Position numbers and translations under genes: made by a program. Below the pieces are notes generated by a model. The model saw nothing but the letters and a program-made list of their open reading frames with translations, had not been told where the DNA came from and did not search any database. A DNA stretch of 19,047 bases from DASUAS01 sp035763625 (GTDB lineage: Bacteria > Actinomycetota > Acidimicrobiia > IMCC26256 > DASPTH01): contig DASUAS010000450.1 of the NCBI GenBank assembly GCA_035763625.1, positions 1 through 19,047 of the forward strand. The letters are read 5' to 3'. Below, in pieces: positions 7,637 through 14,808 of the stretch. Positions within the stretch are counted from its first letter, which is position 1, and every line of letters starts with the position of its first letter.

Positions 7637-8038
7637 TCAGGCGGCAGGAGGCGCGAAGAGCTCCAATGCGATCCCGTCGGGGTCGCGGAAGCTCACGCCC
7701 GAGCCGTACGCCGCGTCCTTGATGCGGCCGCGCTCGATACCGAGCTCGTCGAGCCGAGCGGCCCACTTCTCGAGCTCGGACCGGTCGGCCACACCGAAGG
7801 CGACGTGGTCGAGCCCGACGCGGAACTCGCTGAAGTCGCCGGCTGGCGCCGCCGTGCCGTGCTGGTGGAGTCCGATCAGCGTTCCGCCTCCCACGAGGTA
7901 CACGGTGTGGTGCATGTCGGGGTCGGTGTCCTCGTCGATCACCGGCGCGGAGTCGAAGAGCGTCTCGTACCACGGGACGCTCACGGAGAGGTCGCGCACG
8001 GTCAGCGCGACGTGTTGCAGCGGGGGGAACTCGCTCAT
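7637..8038 (-). CDS. VOC/glyoxalase superfamily protein
   Basis: 133 residues, one glyoxalase/bleomycin-resistance/dioxygenase domain built from two beta-alpha-beta-beta-beta units. The first begins HVALTVRDL with H9 as likely metal ligand. The second begins LDHVAFGV with H78 and ends in FRDPDGIALELF with E126. Such small proteins dimerise and use a divalent metal for isomerisation, epimerisation, dioxygenation or lyase reactions. The exact reaction is not readable. The ATG at 8038 is preceded by AGGAAG six bases upstream. It is divergent from an AraC-type regulator across 67 bp, which suggests that the regulator controls it. The palindrome follows its stop directly. Confidence 0.83.
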   Translation of the reverse strand: MSEFPPLQHVALTVRDLSVSVPWYETLFDSAPVIDEDTDPDMHHTVYLVGGGTLIGLHQHGTAAPAGDFSEFRVGLDHVAFGVADRSELEKWAARLDELGIERGRIKDAAYGSGVSFRDPDGIALELFAPPAA

Positions 8039-8050
8039 GTCCTGCTTCCT

Positions 8051-8079
8051 TTGTCGTTAGGGTCCATGTCATCTACGAG
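8051..8079 (+). promoter_or_regulatory. Weak candidate promoter for the AraC-type gene
   Basis: TTGTCG (8051-8056) and TACGAG (8074-8079) are 17 bp apart on the plus strand, ending 26 bp before ATG 8106. The -35 box is fair and the -10 box poor. The 67-bp gap must hold both divergent promoters, so the minus-strand one probably overlaps it. Confidence 0.25.
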
Positions 8080-8105
8080 TATCCGGGCGATCGGGATTGG
8101 CTTCC

Positions 8106-9146
8106 ATGACCGTGGAACCGCGAGACCTAGCCGCGACCCCGCTCCTCCAAGAGGCGCTCGAGCGACTACGGCTCGAAGGGGCGATCTTCTTCCGGTCCGA
8201 GCTCACGGAGCCGTTCGCGTTCGAGTCGACGCCGTCGGCACTGGCCGATCTGCTGCATCCGGGCGCGACGCGCGTGATCCTGTTCCACATCGTCGCCCGG
8301 GGGACGTGTTGGGTGGCGGGTGACGACGGCGAACGGCACTGGGCCGAACCGGGTGACGTGATCGTGCTGCCCTACGGAGACCACCACGTGATCGGCGGCG
8401 CGTCGCCCGCGTCGTGCGTCCCGATCATCGACCTCGTCGCACCGCTTCCGTGGAGGGACCTCCCCGCCATCCGCCACGGCGGAGGTGGCGAGCAGGTGGA
8501 TCTCGTGTGCGGCTACCTCGTGTCCGACGACCAGCTGTTCGACCCCGCGTTGCGGGTGTTCCCGTCGGCGTTCGTCGTGCGCCTCCCCGACGGGGCGGCG
8601 AGCGGGTGGGTCAAAGCGAGCGTGACGTACGCCGCCACCGAGCACGTGCCGTCGAACGCGAGCCCGAGCGCGGTGTCGACCCGTCTCCCGGAGCTGGTGC
8701 TCATCGAGGTGCTGCGCCACCACCTGGCGTCGGCCCCGGCGGCCGACCACGGCTGGCTCGCCGCCCTGCACGACCCCGTGCTCGCGCCCGCACTCGCGCT
8801 GCTGCACGGCGACCCTGCCCGGCGGTGGACGGTGGCCGAGCTCGCAGCCGAGGTGGCGGTGTCGCGCTCGGGGCTCGACGAGCGCTTCCGCCAGGTGCTC
8901 GGACGTTCGCCGATCCGCTACCTCACCGAATGGCGGATGCACCTCGCCGAGGAGCTGCTCGACACCACCGACCTGGGCGTCGTGCCGATCGCGCGCCGGG
9001 TGGGCTACGAGTCGGAGGAGGCGTTCAGCCGCGCGTTCAAGCGCGCGCACGGCGACGCGCCCGGACGCTGGCGCGCACGGGACCGCGGCGCGCGGTCGTC
9101 CGGGGCTGGTACACCGGAGCCCACCACGACCAGGGAGCAGCAGTGA
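8106..9146 (+). CDS. AraC-family transcriptional regulator with cupin sensor domain
   Basis: 346 residues. The N-terminal part (about 25-115) reads as a cupin sensor: GAIFFRSELTEPFAF, then HIVARGTCWV, then EPGDVIVLPYGDHHVI. This is the AraC-associated cupin-6 type. The C-terminal HTH_18 region (about 240-325) contains both helix-turn-helix units: WTVAELAAEVAVSRSGLDER and IARRVGYESEEAFSRAFKR. It should bind DNA as a dimer and respond to a small ligand. I prefer ATG 8106; an in-frame TTG lies at 8097 and the RBS is weak. The stop overlaps the GTG of the next SDR gene by 4 bp (9143-9146), so regulator and enzyme are translated together. The divergent VOC gene and the SDR are the natural target candidates. 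Confidence 0.88.
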   Translation: MTVEPRDLAATPLLQEALERLRLEGAIFFRSELTEPFAFESTPSALADLLHPGATRVILFHIVARGTCWVAGDDGERHWAEPGDVIVLPYGDHHVIGGASPASCVPIIDLVAPLPWRDLPAIRHGGGGEQVDLVCGYLVSDDQLFDPALRVFPSAFVVRLPDGAASGWVKASVTYAATEHVPSNASPSAVSTRLPELVLIEVLRHHLASAPAADHGWLAALHDPVLAPALALLHGDPARRWTVAELAAEVAVSRSGLDERFRQVLGRSPIRYLTEWRMHLAEELLDTTDLGVVPIARRVGYESEEAFSRAFKRAHGDAPGRWRARDRGARSSGAGTPEPTTTREQQ

Positions 9147-10087
9147 GCGGACGATTCGACGGCAGGGTGGTGATCGTCACCGGGGCCGGCGGCGGCATCG
9201 GGCGCGAGCACGCCCGCCTCTTCGCCTCCGAGGGCGCGTCGGTGCTGGTGAACGACACCGGACGGCGCACCGGCGCCGACGCGGCCAGCGTGGTGGCCGA
9301 GATCGAAGCCGCCGGGGGCCGCGCGATCGCCGACACCAACTCGGCCACGTGGGACGGCGCGCCCGCGATCGTCGAACACGCCATCGACGACTTCGGTCGG
9401 GTCGACGTCCTCGTGAACAACGCGACCGCAGCGCGCAACGCCGATCTCTGGAAGCTCACCGAAGCCGAGTGGGACCTCGCGATCGACGTCAACCTCAAGG
9501 GCTACTTCGCGATGATCCGCGAGTGCGCGCCGCACCTCTGCGGGCAGGGCGCCGGCGCGATCGTGAACACGAGCTCCGGATCGGGCTTCGGCCATCCCTC
9601 CGCGGTGGCGTACGCGGCGGCGAAGGAGGGCGTCGTCGGCCTCACGCGCACGGTGGCGCGCGAGCTCGGGCGTTTCGGTGTCCGTTGCAACGCCATCCGA
9701 CCACTCGCGCTCGGCCAGTCGACAGCCGAGTACAACGAAGCCACCGCGAAGTGGGCCTCGCTCATGGCGCTCACCATGCGACCCCGTGGCGGCCGGGCGT
9801 CGCAGTTCGCGGCGGCAACCCCCGAGTCGCACCCACCGGCCAAGATCTCGCCGATCGTCGTCTGGCTGTGCAGCGACGCGGCGCGCGACGTCAACGGTCG
9901 CACGTTCCACGTCATGGGTGATCTCGCGGCGCGCTTCGCCGATTCGCACTACGAGCGTGAGGCGCGCCACGAGGGCGGTTGGACCCTCGACGCCCTCGAC
10001 GAGCTCGCGCCCGCGCGACTCGTCGACGATCTCACCAACGACTTCCTCCTCGCCGACCACCCCGAGCTGCAGCAGTTCGAGGTGTGA
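9143..10087 (+). CDS. SDR family oxidoreductase, MFE-2 / 3-hydroxyacyl-CoA dehydrogenase-like
   Basis: 314 residues, classical SDR fold plus a 60-residue C-terminal extension. Motifs: TGAGGGIG (13-20, cofactor), NNAT (92-95), DVNLKGYF (115-122), NTSSGSG (142-148, catalytic Ser) and Y157-AAA-K161. The opening (GREHARLFASEGASVLVND) resembles the dehydrogenase part of peroxisomal multifunctional enzyme type 2 and bacterial homologues that oxidise 3-hydroxyacyl-CoA or steroids. The specific substrate is inference. GTG 9143 overlaps the AraC stop and is preceded by AGGGAG at 9132-9137. The gene ends 77 bp before the convergent alcohol dehydrogenase. Confidence 0.88.
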   Translation: MSGRFDGRVVIVTGAGGGIGREHARLFASEGASVLVNDTGRRTGADAASVVAEIEAAGGRAIADTNSATWDGAPAIVEHAIDDFGRVDVLVNNATAARNADLWKLTEAEWDLAIDVNLKGYFAMIRECAPHLCGQGAGAIVNTSSGSGFGHPSAVAYAAAKEGVVGLTRTVARELGRFGVRCNAIRPLALGQSTAEYNEATAKWASLMALTMRPRGGRASQFAAATPESHPPAKISPIVVWLCSDAARDVNGRTFHVMGDLAARFADSHYEREARHEGGWTLDALDELAPARLVDDLTNDFLLADHPELQQFEV

Positions 10088-10093
10088 ACGCCC

Positions 10094-10134
10094 GGGCGAG
10101 GATCCGGCTTTGCAGGGCCTCGTCCGCTGGGACG
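10094..10134. terminator. Possible stem-loops between convergent genes
   Basis: GGGCGAGG (10094-10101) can pair with CCTCGTCC (10118-10125), 8 bp with one G-U. A second perfect stem, CGTCC-GCTG-GGACG, spans 10121-10134 and overlaps the first. Neither has a T-run, so a bidirectional terminator is only plausible. Next to it is a 10-bp tandem repeat (GGAGCGAGCG at 10134-10143 and 10144-10153). Confidence 0.3.
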
Positions 10135-10153
10135 GAGCGAGCGGGAGCGAGCG
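10134..10153 (+). repeat. Two tandem copies of a 10-bp unit
   Basis: GGAGCGAGCG occurs at 10134-10143 and again at 10144-10153 with no mismatch, in the gap between two convergent stop codons. It is most simply a slippage duplication. Confidence 0.75.
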
Positions 10154-10164
10154 ACGGGGGAGAG

Positions 10165-11193
10165 TCAGCGAGAGAGGTCGGTGAGGACGGCGCGGCCGAG
10201 GTACTTGCTCGCCTCGAGCTCCTCGAAGATGTCGCCGAGCTCAGTGAGCGGGCCGGTGCGCGACACGTGGGTCTTCACCTTGCCCGCGGTCGCGAGCGCG
10301 ACGAGCTCGCGCATGTCCTGCACGGTCCCCACCGCCGAGAAGATGATGGTGGGATCCTTCATGAACAGCTCGAACGGGTTGAACTCGAGGTTGCCGTCGG
10401 CGGTGGGCGGCAGGCCCACGCCCACGAACAGGCCGTGTGGCCCGAGGAGGTCGAAGCCGAGGCGGAAGCCGGCGACGCGCGCCGAGAACACCAAGCTCGC
10501 ATCGACGCCGCCGAGCTCCGCCCGCACGGTGTCGAGCGCTTCGGACGCGTCGAGCGCGTAGTCGGCGCCGAGCGACTTCACGAAGTCCAACCGCTCCTGG
10601 CCGACGTCGACGCCCACCACGGTGTAGCCGAACGCCTTGGCGATCTGCACCGCGTAGTGACCGAGCCCACCGGCGGCGCCGATGATCGCGACGGGACGGC
10701 CGGGCAGCACGTGGTGGGCGAGCAGCTTCTTCACCGCGCCGTACGCGGTGAGGCCGCCGCAGGCGAGCGGCGCCTCCTCGTCGCCGAGCTCGTCGGGGAT
10801 CACCACCAGCGACTTGGCGTAGACGGGGAAGTGCTCGGAGAAGGTGCCCATGATCGGCTTGCTCTGCGCGCAGAGGCGGGGACGCCCGCTCAGGCACTCG
10901 CGGCACGCGCCGCACCAGTAGCCACCGCCGGCACCACCGAGGCCCAGGATCACGCGGTCGCCGACCGACACGTAGGCGTCGGCGCCGGGGCCCAGCGCCT
11001 CGACGATGCCGATGGCCTCGTGACCGATCACGCCGCTGCCGCCGATCCCGTACCAGTCCGCCTTGGCCAGGTGCAGGTCGGAGTGGCAGACGCCCGCGGC
11101 GCTGATGCGGACCAGCGCCTCTTCGAACTCGGGTTCGGGGATCGGGACGTCGCGGATGTGGAGCTCGCCGTCCTCCAACCGTGCTGCCTTCAT
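10165..11193 (-). CDS. Zinc-dependent alcohol dehydrogenase (MDR family)
   Basis: 342 residues, full length for medium-chain dehydrogenases. Catalytic zinc ligands are C36 (GVCHSD), H58-E59 (GHEAIG) and C145 (LACGGLTAYG). The structural zinc site is present as C94, C97, C100 and C108 (WCGACRECLSGRPRLC). The Rossmann motif is IGAAGGLGHYAVQIAKA (171-187), followed by an acidic residue (GVDVGQERL), which suggests NAD preference. It should interconvert an alcohol and an aldehyde or ketone in the cytosol. ATG 11193 is preceded by GAGGGGA seven bases upstream. The 58-bp gap upstream holds an inverted repeat that may be an operator. It is the last gene of a minus-strand run after RidA and the DUF2795 fusion protein. 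Confidence 0.92.
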   Translation of the reverse strand: MKAARLEDGELHIRDVPIPEPEFEEALVRISAAGVCHSDLHLAKADWYGIGGSGVIGHEAIGIVEALGPGADAYVSVGDRVILGLGGAGGGYWCGACRECLSGRPRLCAQSKPIMGTFSEHFPVYAKSLVVIPDELGDEEAPLACGGLTAYGAVKKLLAHHVLPGRPVAIIGAAGGLGHYAVQIAKAFGYTVVGVDVGQERLDFVKSLGADYALDASEALDTVRAELGGVDASLVFSARVAGFRLGFDLLGPHGLFVGVGLPPTADGNLEFNPFELFMKDPTIIFSAVGTVQDMRELVALATAGKVKTHVSRTGPLTELGDIFEELEASKYLGRAVLTDLSR

Positions 11194-11215
11194 GCTGGTG
11201 TCCCCTCGGTCGTCA

Positions 11216-11234
11216 TGAGAGGGTCAATCTCTCA
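11216..11234. promoter_or_regulatory. Inverted repeat TGAGAG-N7-CTCTCA, candidate operator
   Basis: Perfect 6-bp arms separated by 7 bp, 23-41 bp upstream of the alcohol dehydrogenase ATG. This size and spacing suit a dimeric repressor of TetR or GntR type, or a small mRNA hairpin in the leader. On the minus strand the spacer contains TTGACC, a -35-like hexamer, but no matching -10 box is visible. Confidence 0.4.
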
Positions 11235-11251
11235 CACCGGGGATTCCTCCG

Positions 11252-12130
11252 TCAGGTCGACATGAGCGCGCGGGCCAGCCCCTCGACGTCGTCGACGGTG
11301 ACGGTGAGCGCGGGATGGCGCAACCGACCGGTCGGGGCGACGCCCGGGACCGACCGTCGGAATCGGATGCACAGCCCGCGCGCGCCGTTGGTGGCGAACG
11401 TGAGGCCGAAGTCGATGAGCGACACGTGCGCGGGCCCGGCCGTCTTGAGCAACGAGTAGGGGCCCGTGACCGCGGTGTCGGCGACGTTGTCCACCGGGGT
11501 GGTCACACACCAGGGTCCGAAGCGGGCACTGAGGACGCGCCCGCCGTCGGCGGTGGTGGTCACGTCGACGTGGGCCGACGCCGGCGCCACCGCGAACGGA
11601 AGCGCCGCCAACCGGTACCACGGGTCGAACCGGAACGGGAACCGCCGGTCCGGGGTGACCGGCGCGGTCTGCATCGGTGCTGCCGGCGCCGCGGCAGGGG
11701 CGGGGACGCCGTGATCGCGCTCCTCGCGCCTGCCGCCGAGCCCTTCCCAGACGTCCTGCACGGTGTCGTACTCGCGGTCGGGGAGCGCCTCCAGCTGGCC
11801 GAGCAGCTCGAGTGAGGCGTGCTCCTCCGCCGCGCACGCGAGGATCTCGGTCCTCCCGGCGGGGAAGATGCCCGGGCGCAGGTGGATCCCGAGGTCGCTG
11901 CGGGCGACCAGCTCCCCGCGTGAGAGACCGCCGTCGAGCTCGTCACCGCCCTCGGCATCCGCCGTCTCCGCGACCAGCGACTGGGGTACCGGCTCGCCGT
12001 CGCCGGCGTCTTCCATGGCCCGGCCCTCTTCGATGCGCGCCTCGACCGGTGCGCCCCGGGTGATCGACTGGACCTCTCGCTCGAGCTCGTCGTCGAGCCG
12101 ACGGCCGTGCAGGTTGCTCTGACGTTCCAT
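11252..12130 (-). CDS. DUF2795 protein fused to a C-terminal domain of unknown function
   Basis: 292 residues in two parts. The N-terminal half opens with MERQSNLHGRRLDDELEREV, the typical start of actinobacterial DUF2795 proteins. Its core (about 73-133) reads SRGELVARSDLGIHL through LEALPDREYDTVQDVWEGLG. An Ala/Pro linker spans about 141-160. The C-terminal domain (about 165-290) contains SARFGPWCVTTPVDNVADTA, VTGPYSLLKTAGPAHVSL, LTFATNGARGLCIRF and LRHPALTVTVDDVEGLARAL. I remember that block as a separate hypothetical protein of actinobacteria. Functions of both are unknown. No signal peptide is seen. The start ATG 12130 has a weak RBS. It lies 36 bp after RidA and 58 bp before the alcohol dehydrogenase. 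Codon pattern and frame are continuous through the junction, so the fusion looks real. Confidence 0.75.
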   Translation of the reverse strand: MERQSNLHGRRLDDELEREVQSITRGAPVEARIEEGRAMEDAGDGEPVPQSLVAETADAEGGDELDGGLSRGELVARSDLGIHLRPGIFPAGRTEILACAAEEHASLELLGQLEALPDREYDTVQDVWEGLGGRREERDHGVPAPAAAPAAPMQTAPVTPDRRFPFRFDPWYRLAALPFAVAPASAHVDVTTTADGGRVLSARFGPWCVTTPVDNVADTAVTGPYSLLKTAGPAHVSLIDFGLTFATNGARGLCIRFRRSVPGVAPTGRLRHPALTVTVDDVEGLARALMST

Positions 12131-12166
12131 GACGGGCCCGTACCCACACCGGGCACCGGCGACGCC

Positions 12167-12634
12167 TCAACCGCGGAGCGCGACCTCGACCTCGATCTCG
12201 ACCGCGCCTCCGCGCGGCAACGCAGCCACCCCGATGGCGGAACGCGAGTGGCGCCCGGCCTCACCGAACACCTCGTGCAGGAGCCGGCTGGCGCCGTCGA
12301 CCACCGCGGGTTGCTGGTCGAACCCCGGGACGGAGGCGACGAAGCCGAGCACGGTGAGCACCCGCTCGATCCGGTCGAACCCGCCCAGCTCGGCCCGCAG
12401 CACCGACAGCGCGTTCAGCGCGCACCAGCGGGCCGCCTCGGTGCCCTGCTCCACGATCAGGTCGGCACCGAGAAGCCCTGGGTGCACGAGATTGCCGTCG
12501 TGGTCGCGGGGGAGCTGCCCCGAGGTGCGGGCGCGCCCGCCGTGGACCACCACCGCGTCGAGCGGATCGTGGGGAGGATGCGGGCCCGGGAGCACGATCC
12601 CGAGCGCTTCCAGGTGCTGATCGACGTCGGCCAC
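12167..12634 (-). CDS. RidA (YjgF/YER057c/UK114) family protein
   Basis: 155 residues. Members of the family remove reactive enamine/imine intermediates by hydrolysis or serve as trimeric ligand-binding proteins. Visible elements are LGIVLPGPHPPHD (11-23), RTSGQLPRD (36-44), the central helix EQGTEAARWCALNALSVLR (62-80), VLGFVASVPGF (95-105) and HSRSAIGVAALPRG (129-142) with the conserved Arg 131, then VEIEVEVAL. This is the longer subgroup with an extended middle loop. The GTG at 12634 is chosen because family proteins start just before LGIVLP; the RBS is poor (GGAGG about 15 bases upstream), and a GTG further upstream is possible. It is divergent from the solute-binding protein gene and first in a minus-strand run. 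This location suggests a nitrogen-containing substrate nearby. Confidence 0.85.
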   Translation of the reverse strand: MADVDQHLEALGIVLPGPHPPHDPLDAVVVHGGRARTSGQLPRDHDGNLVHPGLLGADLIVEQGTEAARWCALNALSVLRAELGGFDRIERVLTVLGFVASVPGFDQQPAVVDGASRLLHEVFGEAGRHSRSAIGVAALPRGGAVEIEVEVALRG

Positions 12635-12682
12635 CGGGGGATCTTGGTGCCTCCGGGGGCCCGATGCCACCCGCTCGGAGCA

Positions 12683-12698
12683 GATGTATACAGTATGC
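12683..12698. promoter_or_regulatory. AT-rich palindromic site in the divergent RidA/solute-binding gap
   Basis: Within a G+C-rich gap, GATGTATACAGTATGC holds two overlapping dyads: TGTATACA (12685-12692) and ATACAGTAT (12688-12696). It lies 51-62 bp upstream of the RidA start and 44-55 bp upstream of the solute-binding ATG, where a shared operator or a -10 region would be. GntR-type regulators often use TGTATAC-like sites, but that is inference. Confidence 0.45.
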
Positions 12699-12739
12699 CG
12701 CGCCCGGCGCCCCCGCCCGGGCGAGAGGGGAAGAGCGCC

Positions 12740-14083
12740 ATGTTCCGCAAGGGTCGCATCGTGCTGGTCGGCGTCTGCATCGCCGCCATGGTGGCGCTGG
12801 CCGTCGCTCCGGCCACTGCGCAGTCGTCGAACGAGGCGCCGAAGGCGACCGACGTCGGCGTGAGCGCCAAGGAGATCCACATCGCGGTGATCGCCGACGT
12901 CGACAACCCGTTCGCGCCCGGGCTGTTCAAAGGGGCGCGCGACGGCGTGATCGGCGCGGCCAAGTACCTCAACAGCAAGGCGGGGGGTGGCGGGGTGGCC
13001 GGCCGCAAGCTGGTGGTCGACTTCATCGACTCCAAGCTCACCCCGAACGACGCCCGCAACGGCGTCATCACGGCGTGCTCCCAGGACTACGCCATGGTCG
13101 GGACCTTCGCGCTCTTCCTGTCGAACATGGACGACGCCGAGCAGTGCAAGGACCAGACCGGCGCGGCGACCGGCCTGCCCGACCTCGCCAGCGTGACGAC
13201 CGGCGTGGTCGAGTCGTGCTCACGGGTGTCGTACCCCGTGAGCCCGCCGGCGCTCGACTGCAAGACCAAGGACCAGAACCCCCAGACCTACCAGGGCAAC
13301 CAGTTCGACTCGAAGTACCTCCTCAAGACGCACAAGAACGATCTGCACGGGGCGATGATCGTCTCGGGTGACACGCAGGACGCGAACCGCGGTGGCACCG
13401 TGCTCGTCACCGTGGCCGAGCAGGCCGGCGTCAAGTCGGATCAGGACGTGAACATCGGTGGCCGGTCGCCGCAGAGCGCGTACACGCCGATCGTCCAGAA
13501 GATGAAGACCGACGGCTCGAACTACGCGTACGTGACCGCGGCCGCCAACAGCGCCATCCTCCTCCGCAGCGAGGCGCAGCTGCAGGGGCTCACCGATCCC
13601 GACATCGTGTGGGCGTGCACGATCGCCTGCTACGACAAGACGGTGAAGCAGCAGGCCGACGTCATGGAGGGCGAGTACATCCCGATGACCTTCCTGCCCT
13701 TCGAGGAGGCGTCGACGAACAAGACGTTGCAGGCCTTCTTGAAGTACGTGGGCACGAAGAACGCCGACGGCTTCGCGGTCTACGGCTGGACCGCGACGCT
13801 CGCGTTCAAGCAGGCGGTCGACGCGATCGTGAAGCAGGACGGCGTCAACGGGATCACCCGCAAGGCGCTCCTCAGCACCGGCGTCGACGCGCTGACGAGC
13901 TTCGACGCCGGCGGGATGATCGGCACCGTCGACATCAAGAACAAGGTGCCCACGCCGTGCCTGGCGGTGGTGCAGCTGCAGAAGGGCAAGTTCGTGCGGC
14001 TGGCGCCCAAGAAGAAGGGCACCTTCGACTGCAACAAGCGCAACGGCGTCACGATCAAGGCCGACCTCATCAAGGGCTCGTGA
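12740..14083 (+). CDS. ABC transporter solute-binding protein (branched-chain amino acid type)
   Basis: 447 residues. A Sec signal peptide (MFRKGRIVLV, then a hydrophobic core to about 24) ends at APATA-QS near residue 27. No lipobox is present. The mature protein is a type I periplasmic-binding fold of the Leu/Ile/Val-binding Peripla_BP_6 family: EIHIAVIADVDNPFAPG opening, KLVVDFIDSKLTPNDARNG, VGTFALFLSNMDD, SAYTPIVQKMKTDGSNYAYV, and FAVYGWTATLAFKQAVDAI. Eight or more cysteines are spread over the chain (for example ITACSQD, WACTIACYD, TPCLAV, FDCNKRN), suggesting disulfides outside the cell. ATG 12740 follows AGAGGGG by nine bases. No permease or ATPase gene is present on either side, so it is an orphan here. 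Ligand unknown. Confidence 0.85.
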   Translation: MFRKGRIVLVGVCIAAMVALAVAPATAQSSNEAPKATDVGVSAKEIHIAVIADVDNPFAPGLFKGARDGVIGAAKYLNSKAGGGGVAGRKLVVDFIDSKLTPNDARNGVITACSQDYAMVGTFALFLSNMDDAEQCKDQTGAATGLPDLASVTTGVVESCSRVSYPVSPPALDCKTKDQNPQTYQGNQFDSKYLLKTHKNDLHGAMIVSGDTQDANRGGTVLVTVAEQAGVKSDQDVNIGGRSPQSAYTPIVQKMKTDGSNYAYVTAAANSAILLRSEAQLQGLTDPDIVWACTIACYDKTVKQQADVMEGEYIPMTFLPFEEASTNKTLQAFLKYVGTKNADGFAVYGWTATLAFKQAVDAIVKQDGVNGITRKALLSTGVDALTSFDAGGMIGTVDIKNKVPTPCLAVVQLQKGKFVRLAPKKKGTFDCNKRNGVTIKADLIKGS

Positions 14084-14106
14084 TCGGGGGCTCCTGATCG
14101 AGGTGG

Positions 14107-14808
14107 TCAGCCCATCGCGGTCATGCCGCCGTCGACGGTGATCACCGCGCCGTTCACGTACGACGCCTCCACGTCGGTGAGCGCGACGATCAGGTGCGCG
14201 ACCTCCTCGGGCCGGCCGTAGCGCCCGGCGGGGACGTTGCGACGCGCGTACTCGTCGCGAGCCGCCTCCGGGATGGCGGCGGTCATGCCGGTCACGATCG
14301 GGCCCGGGCACACCGCGTTGGCGGTGACGCCCTGGCGGCCGAGATCGACCGCCAGAGAGCGGGTGAACCCGACCAGGCCGTGCTTCGACACGGTGTAGGG
14401 CGACGTGCGACGCGCCGCGACGAGCCCCTCGGTCGACGCCACGTTGACGATCCGTCCGGCGCCGCTCGCGACCAGGTCGTCGAGGCACGCGCGCACCACG
14501 TGCATGGCTCCGGTGAGGTTGACGGCCAGGGTGCGCTCCCACGTCGCCGGGTACTCCGGGTCGTCGAGCGTGCCGCCGGTGCCGATGCCCGCCGCGTTCA
14601 CGACGATGTCGATCTGACCGAGCTCGGCGCGCACCCGGGCCACGCCCGCGGCGACCGAGTCAGGATCGGCCACGTCGACCGGCGGGTCGTCGGCGACGTC
14701 GAACACCGCGACCGCGACGCCGCGGACGCGGAGCGCTGCGACGGTGGCGGCACCCATCCCGCTGGCGCCACCGGTGACGATGGCGCGTCGGTCCACGGGC
14801 CGTGTCAC
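14107..14808 (-). CDS. Classical SDR family oxidoreductase
   Basis: 233 residues, single-domain SDR. Motifs: TGGASGMG (12-19), a cofactor-specifying Asp after strand 2 (VFDVADD), NAAG (71-74), N97 (VNLTG), S125 (NVASTEG), Y138-x3-K142 (YTVSK), PGPIVTGM (168-175) and the terminal YVNGAVITVDGG typical of FabG-like enzymes. It should oxidise or reduce a hydroxy/keto group, probably with NAD given the Asp. GTG 14808 overlaps the crotonase stop (GTGA), so it is the last, coupled gene of the six-gene operon. It ends 23 bp from the convergent solute-binding gene. The pathway step is not known; oxidation of the 3-hydroxyacyl product of the crotonase is a reasonable guess. Confidence 0.9.
   Translation of the reverse strand: MTRPVDRRAIVTGGASGMGAATVAALRVRGVAVAVFDVADDPPVDVADPDSVAAGVARVRAELGQIDIVVNAAGIGTGGTLDDPEYPATWERTLAVNLTGAMHVVRACLDDLVASGAGRIVNVASTEGLVAARRTSPYTVSKHGLVGFTRSLAVDLGRQGVTANAVCPGPIVTGMTAAIPEAARDEYARRNVPAGRYGRPEEVAHLIVALTDVEASYVNGAVITVDGGMTAMG

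Noticed and set aside
12107..12739. Upstream extension of the solute-binding protein frame by 211 codons
   Set aside because: The signal peptide and a good RBS set the start at 12740; the extension overlaps RidA antisense and would bury the signal peptide.
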